Part shown: piece after piece, positions 5,961 through 8,775 of the stretch
Numbering within the stretch: the stretch's first letter is position 1
Layout of the letters: every line of letters starts with the position of its first letter
Source of the DNA: CAZWXH01 sp964637725
GTDB lineage: Bacteria > Bacillota_I > Bacilli_A > Erysipelotrichales > Coprobacillaceae
Assembly: GCA_964637725.1 (NCBI GenBank)
Contig: CAZWXH010000076.1
Coordinates: forward strand, 1-8,775
DNA: 8,775 nt
Direction of reading: 5' to 3'
The notes under the pieces: model-generated
Database searches by the model: none
Told to the model about the DNA's origin: nothing
Seen by the model: the letters and a program-made list of their open reading frames with translations, nothing else
Translations under genes and position numbers: made by a program

Positions 5961-6646
5961 CACTCTAATAGGTTTAAACGATATTGAATTTTCTTATTAT
6001 CTTTATAAAAAAGATAGCTAAACATAATATCTACTTCTTTATAAATATGATGTTCTTTATCTACTTCCTTATAAATATGATACTCTTTATCTCCTTCTAT
6101 TTGTTTATATATTTTATCTTGATCTAATGATAAATAATCAAAGAAATTTTCTGGCTTTATATTTCCTTGTTCTATTTCATGTTCAATTGATAAATCATAT
6201 ATTTTTCCAGTATTGATATCAGCTTTCAATTCTATTTTAAAATCAGGAAAATTATATTCAACCCATACAATTGTTAACATTTCTAAACTAATCTCACTAT
6301 CGAAATAATTTGTTTGTCGTATTATTTCAAAACTATAGTCTTGATTTAGATCGACCTTTGGAATAATGTTTTTTTCTTTCAATTTTTCTATTTCAGTTAA
6401 GAATAGAGCTTTAACTTCATTTATAGGCTTCTTTTCAATAAAAGTGATTTTTTGATTTATTTTAGAGTGCATTATTAATTCTATACTCGTTAGAACTTCA
6501 GGGTTTTCATGCGTTTTTTCTTTAATCTTTTCACTATAAACTTGATCAATTCGATTCTTATTTTGGATCTCTGTAATAACAATTGGAGAAACCCCTATAG
6601 TTATTAAAATAATTAAAGATACAATAACTTTTATATAGACTTTCAT
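5960..6646 (-). CDS. Single-pass extracytoplasmic protein linked to the two-component system, unknown family
   Basis: I do not recognise this 228-residue protein. It starts with a short basic N-terminus and one hydrophobic segment (about 5-26, no lipobox cysteine), so it is probably a membrane-anchored protein with residues 30-228 outside the cell. The stretch FKIELKADINTGKIYDLSIE (137-156) resembles the closing strands of PepSY-like folds, where a DxxTG turn is common, but this is only a weak likeness. A 10-residue unit, DKEYHIYKEV then DKEHHIYKEV (186-205), is tandemly duplicated, with a degenerate earlier copy at about 179-186. The ATG overlaps the kinase stop (ATGA), with AGGAG seven bases upstream, implying translational coupling. 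By position it could be a kinase accessory or sensor protein, as YycH and YycI are for WalK, but no homology to these is visible. A terminator begins at its stop codon. Confidence 0.85.
   Translation of the reverse strand: MKVYIKVIVSLIILITIGVSPIVITEIQNKNRIDQVYSEKIKEKTHENPEVLTSIELIMHSKINQKITFIEKKPINEVKALFLTEIEKLKEKNIIPKVDLNQDYSFEIIRQTNYFDSEISLEMLTIVWVEYNFPDFKIELKADINTGKIYDLSIEHEIEQGNIKPENFFDYLSLDQDKIYKQIEGDKEYHIYKEVDKEHHIYKEVDIMFSYLFYKDNKKIQYRLNLLE
6029..6088 (-). repeat. 30-bp tandem duplication inside the accessory gene
   Basis: Two adjacent 30-bp units (6029-6058 and 6059-6088) differ at only three positions and stay in frame. They encode two copies of the 10-residue unit DKE(Y/H)HIYKEV. 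A further upstream segment in coding order, containing IYKQIEGD, looks like an older, diverged copy. The high DNA identity suggests a recent duplication rather than an ancient structural repeat. Confidence 0.9.
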
Positions 6647-8058
6647 AGTTGTTCTCCTATCAATTCAATAGTAACGATTGTCCCAATGCCTACTTCACTT
6701 TGGAAACATACTGAAGCTTTATGTAATTTCAATATTTCATCACAAATAGCCAAACCAAGTCCAGCTCCTCCAACATCCCTTGATCTTGATGATTCGATCC
6801 TATAAAAGGCTTGCATAATTTTTTCTAATTCCTTCTCTTCAATTCCTTTTCCATTATCTTTAATAGAGATGCAATATCCTTTATCTGTCTTTCTCCCAAT
6901 AATTGTAATCACACCATTTCCCTGAATTGCTTTTCTTGCATTGTCTATTAAATTAATACAAACTATCTTTATTAATTCAATATCAATATCAAGTTGTCCC
7001 GGGGTTATATCCATACATAATTTAATACCATTATTTGTAACTATTGGTCCCATCATGTCTTCAATATCTTTAAAGAACACTTTAGCATCAACTGTTTGTT
7101 TCTGTAGGTCTTGGTTTTTAATAACAATTAATTTCAACAATCTCATTGATAAAGTTTCTAACCTTTTCCCCTCACTAAATATATATTGAGCAGATGTTAC
7201 AATCGCATCAGAAGCCATATTTTTAGACCTTAACATATCAGCATATCCAATAATTGAAGTTAATGGTGTTTTTAATTCATGTGAGAATGCCCCTACAAAC
7301 AGTTCCCTTTTTTTAATTTCACTATTTAATTCACTTATCTTATTTTCTAGATTTTGCGACATTATATTAAAATGTTGTGATAAAACAGCAATCTCATCAG
7401 TTCCACTCATCTCAATAGTTTTTTCAAACTTTCCTTCTGATATTTCTTGAGTTGCCTTTGTCAGTTTATATATAGGTTTCATTAAGAACTTTGACATAAT
7501 AGATGTGATTATCCCACCAACAATCAAGATTATAACAATGAATTGCGCAAAGATTTGGTATTGATTTCTTTGACTTTCAACAATTGGTGTTACATCTCTT
7601 AAGACTTCAATATAAAACTGTTCACCATCAAAATTGATCATTTTTGCGCTTTGAATATAATTTTTTCTATTTTCTTCTTTTAATGTATAACATTTATTAT
7701 CAGTCGTAACAAAGTTAAGAATATCATTATCTATTTCTTTAATCAAAGTAGAGTATACAACCTTTTTACTTTGTTGAGTAATTCTAAAAGGAGACATTCC
7801 ATTAATCTTATTAACTTCTAAATCTTGAGCAATTATTTTAATAGCTTCTTCGTTTTTAAAATATTTATAGTTTGATGGTTGACTCTTATATGTTCGATTT
7901 AAGGAGTAATCAATTAAATCACACAATTGATATCCCATTTTAACTTCGTATCGAATACTATCCTCAAAATTCTTATTGATTAAAAAATAACTCCCTAAAG
8001 AGAAACATGAAATCGTTATAAACATTGTCATTAAAAATATCTTCCAAGAGAATTTCAT
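6643..8058 (-). CDS. Membrane sensor histidine kinase (HAMP-HisKA-HATPase)
   Basis: This 471-residue sensor kinase is the partner of the regulator just upstream. There are 2 bases between that gene's stop and this ATG, with an AGAGG site inside the regulator's 3' end. Two membrane helices (about 7-27 and 169-189) flank an extracytoplasmic sensor region of about 140 residues that I do not recognise. A HAMP linker follows (about 190-245). The HisKA dimerisation helix has the phospho-histidine H260 in FSHELKTPL. The ATPase domain shows the N box (N369, N373 in INLIDNARKA), the G1 box DNGKGI at 401-406, an F-box-like AFYRIESSR and the G2 box GGAGLGL at 430-436, so all catalytic motifs are intact. 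There is no PAS domain between HAMP and HisKA, which argues against a WalK orthologue. The stop overlaps the next gene by ATGA. The stimulus is unknown; the neighbouring cell-wall peptidase suggests an envelope signal. Confidence 0.96.
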   Translation of the reverse strand: MKFSWKIFLMTMFITISCFSLGSYFLINKNFEDSIRYEVKMGYQLCDLIDYSLNRTYKSQPSNYKYFKNEEAIKIIAQDLEVNKINGMSPFRITQQSKKVVYSTLIKEIDNDILNFVTTDNKCYTLKEENRKNYIQSAKMINFDGEQFYIEVLRDVTPIVESQRNQYQIFAQFIVIILIVGGIITSIMSKFLMKPIYKLTKATQEISEGKFEKTIEMSGTDEIAVLSQHFNIMSQNLENKISELNSEIKKRELFVGAFSHELKTPLTSIIGYADMLRSKNMASDAIVTSAQYIFSEGKRLETLSMRLLKLIVIKNQDLQKQTVDAKVFFKDIEDMMGPIVTNNGIKLCMDITPGQLDIDIELIKIVCINLIDNARKAIQGNGVITIIGRKTDKGYCISIKDNGKGIEEKELEKIMQAFYRIESSRSRDVGGAGLGLAICDEILKLHKASVCFQSEVGIGTIVTIELIGEQL

Positions 8059-8060
8059 CT

Positions 8061-8714
8061 TTATACCTCTAATCTATATCCAATCTTATATACAGGAACT
8101 ATTTTATCTTCTAAACCAAGCTTCTTTCTCATTCGTTGAACATGTAGATCAACTGTCCGACTATCTCCTATATAAATATCTTTCCATATTATTTCATAAA
8201 TTCTTTCTCGATAAAGAGCAATATTCTTATTTCTTACAAACAATAAAAGGATATCAAACTCTTTGGCGGTCAAATTAATTATATCTTTATCTTTTTTTAC
8301 AAGTCTTGACTCTAAGTCAATCTCAATATCAAAAAGATGAATATGTTTTGATAACTTATGATTCCTTCTCAATACTGCCTCTACTCTTGCTAATAATTCA
8401 ATAATCTCAAAGGGTTTACTCATATAATCATCTGCCCCTAATTTCAATCCTTTTACTTTTTCTTCTGTTTCTGATTTGGCAGTTAAAAAAATAGTTGGAA
8501 TCTCATAAGAACGAATATACTCCATAAGCTCATACCCACTTATTCCTGGCAACATAATATCAAGTAGGATAAGATCATAGCTCTCTTTGTTTATCATTTC
8601 AAATGCATCTATGCCATTATATGAACAATGACAAAGATATCCAGCATCATCCAAATTTATCTTAATTAATTGGGATATAGCCCTTTCATCTTCTACAATC
8701 AATATTTTATTCAT
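8061..8714 (-). CDS. OmpR/PhoB-family response regulator
   Basis: This is a 217-residue two-component response regulator, normal length for the OmpR/PhoB class. The receiver domain (about residues 1-118) has the acidic pocket E8-D9, the phospho-acceptor D52 in LLDIMLPG, T78 in FLTAK and the conserved K100 in SKPF. A winged-helix DNA-binding domain follows (about 125-215), with a recognition helix around RTVDLHVQRMRKKLG and the closing hairpin GYRL. It should be phosphorylated by the kinase encoded 2 bases downstream and act as a cytoplasmic transcription factor. The ATG at 8714 is supported by a strong GGGAGG seven bases upstream. Family members usually bind direct repeats of about 11-bp period; such repeats occur upstream of the VanY-like gene (5897-5924), making that gene a candidate target. 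The exact subfamily cannot be told from the sequence. The PhoP, VanR and WalR groups all look alike at this level. Confidence 0.96.
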   Translation of the reverse strand: MNKILIVEDERAISQLIKINLDDAGYLCHCSYNGIDAFEMINKESYDLILLDIMLPGISGYELMEYIRSYEIPTIFLTAKSETEEKVKGLKLGADDYMSKPFEIIELLARVEAVLRRNHKLSKHIHLFDIEIDLESRLVKKDKDIINLTAKEFDILLLFVRNKNIALYRERIYEIIWKDIYIGDSRTVDLHVQRMRKKLGLEDKIVPVYKIGYRLEV

Positions 8715-8775
8715 GATTTATCCTCCCTCGTATAATATGTACGTAATCAGTTAGTGAAGTTTTATTAATTCACTC

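Noticed and set aside
6941..7189. Plus-strand frame of 82 codons inside the histidine kinase gene
   Set aside because: It is antisense to the conserved ATPase and HisKA-proximal region of the kinase and has no start context.
5158..8714. Vancomycin resistance cluster (vanRS with vanY)
   Set aside because: No vanH, ligase or vanX genes are present, and VanY-type peptidases beside OmpR-type systems are common without resistance. The regulator and kinase show no features specific to VanRS that I can see.
6643..8714. Identification of the two-component system as WalRK
   Set aside because: The kinase is short and goes directly from HAMP to HisKA without the PAS domain of WalK, and the following genes are not recognisable walH, walI or walJ.
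8732..8737. TATTAT as the -10 box of the regulator operon
   Set aside because: The box is reasonable, but no convincing -35 lies at 16-18 bp (ACTTCA at 17 bp is poor; TTCACT is at 15 bp), and upstream genes outside the window could drive the operon.
8753..8774. Inverted repeat AGTGAA / TTCACT upstream of the regulator gene
   Set aside because: The arms are only six bases, separated by ten, with no T-tract in the minus direction and the window edge alongside. It could be a terminator arm or operator but cannot be supported.

Overview
The window is an AT-rich bacterial chromosome segment with every gene on the minus strand, so transcription runs from high to low coordinates. Strong purine-rich ribosome binding sites, lipoprotein signal peptides and gene content (VanY-type M15 peptidase, CNNM/CBS protein, metal-dependent phosphoglycerate mutase, OmpR-type two-component system) suggest a low-GC Bacillota. 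The protein style fits the Erysipelotrichia/Coprobacillaceae group of gut bacteria, but this taxon is a guess without a database search.

Layout in transcription order. (1) 8714-5960: a tight operon of an OmpR-family response regulator, a membrane histidine kinase and a single-pass extracytoplasmic protein of unknown family whose start overlaps the kinase stop (ATGA). A clear hairpin terminator follows. (2) 5924-5158: a VanY-type lipoprotein D,D-carboxypeptidase with its own promoter region. Three ATGATG repeats at an exact 11-bp period sit just upstream of its -10 box, the arrangement expected for an OmpR/PhoB-class activator. (3) 5127-4481: two small genes of unknown function, a helical 131-aa protein and a 60-aa two-helix membrane protein, each preceded by nearly the same 19-bp -10/Shine-Dalgarno block. 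(4) 4471-3028: a CNNM/CBS/CorC-HlyC membrane protein with a good promoter (TTTACA-17-TAAAAT) and a perfect 15-bp dyad touching the -35. (5) 2939-1371: gpmI, a self-contained glycolytic gene between two terminators. (6) 1358-14: a two-gene unit of a thioredoxin-like lipoprotein with a CGDC motif and a zinc-ribbon, single-pass membrane protein, coupled by a TAATG junction.

The most interesting reading is that units 1 and 2 form one envelope-response module: kinase, regulator, a membrane-anchored accessory protein, and a cell-wall peptidase as a probable direct target. The regulatory link is inferred from operator geometry and adjacency. No mobile element, CRISPR array, tRNA or rRNA was seen. 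No gene-free stretch exceeds about 140 bases.
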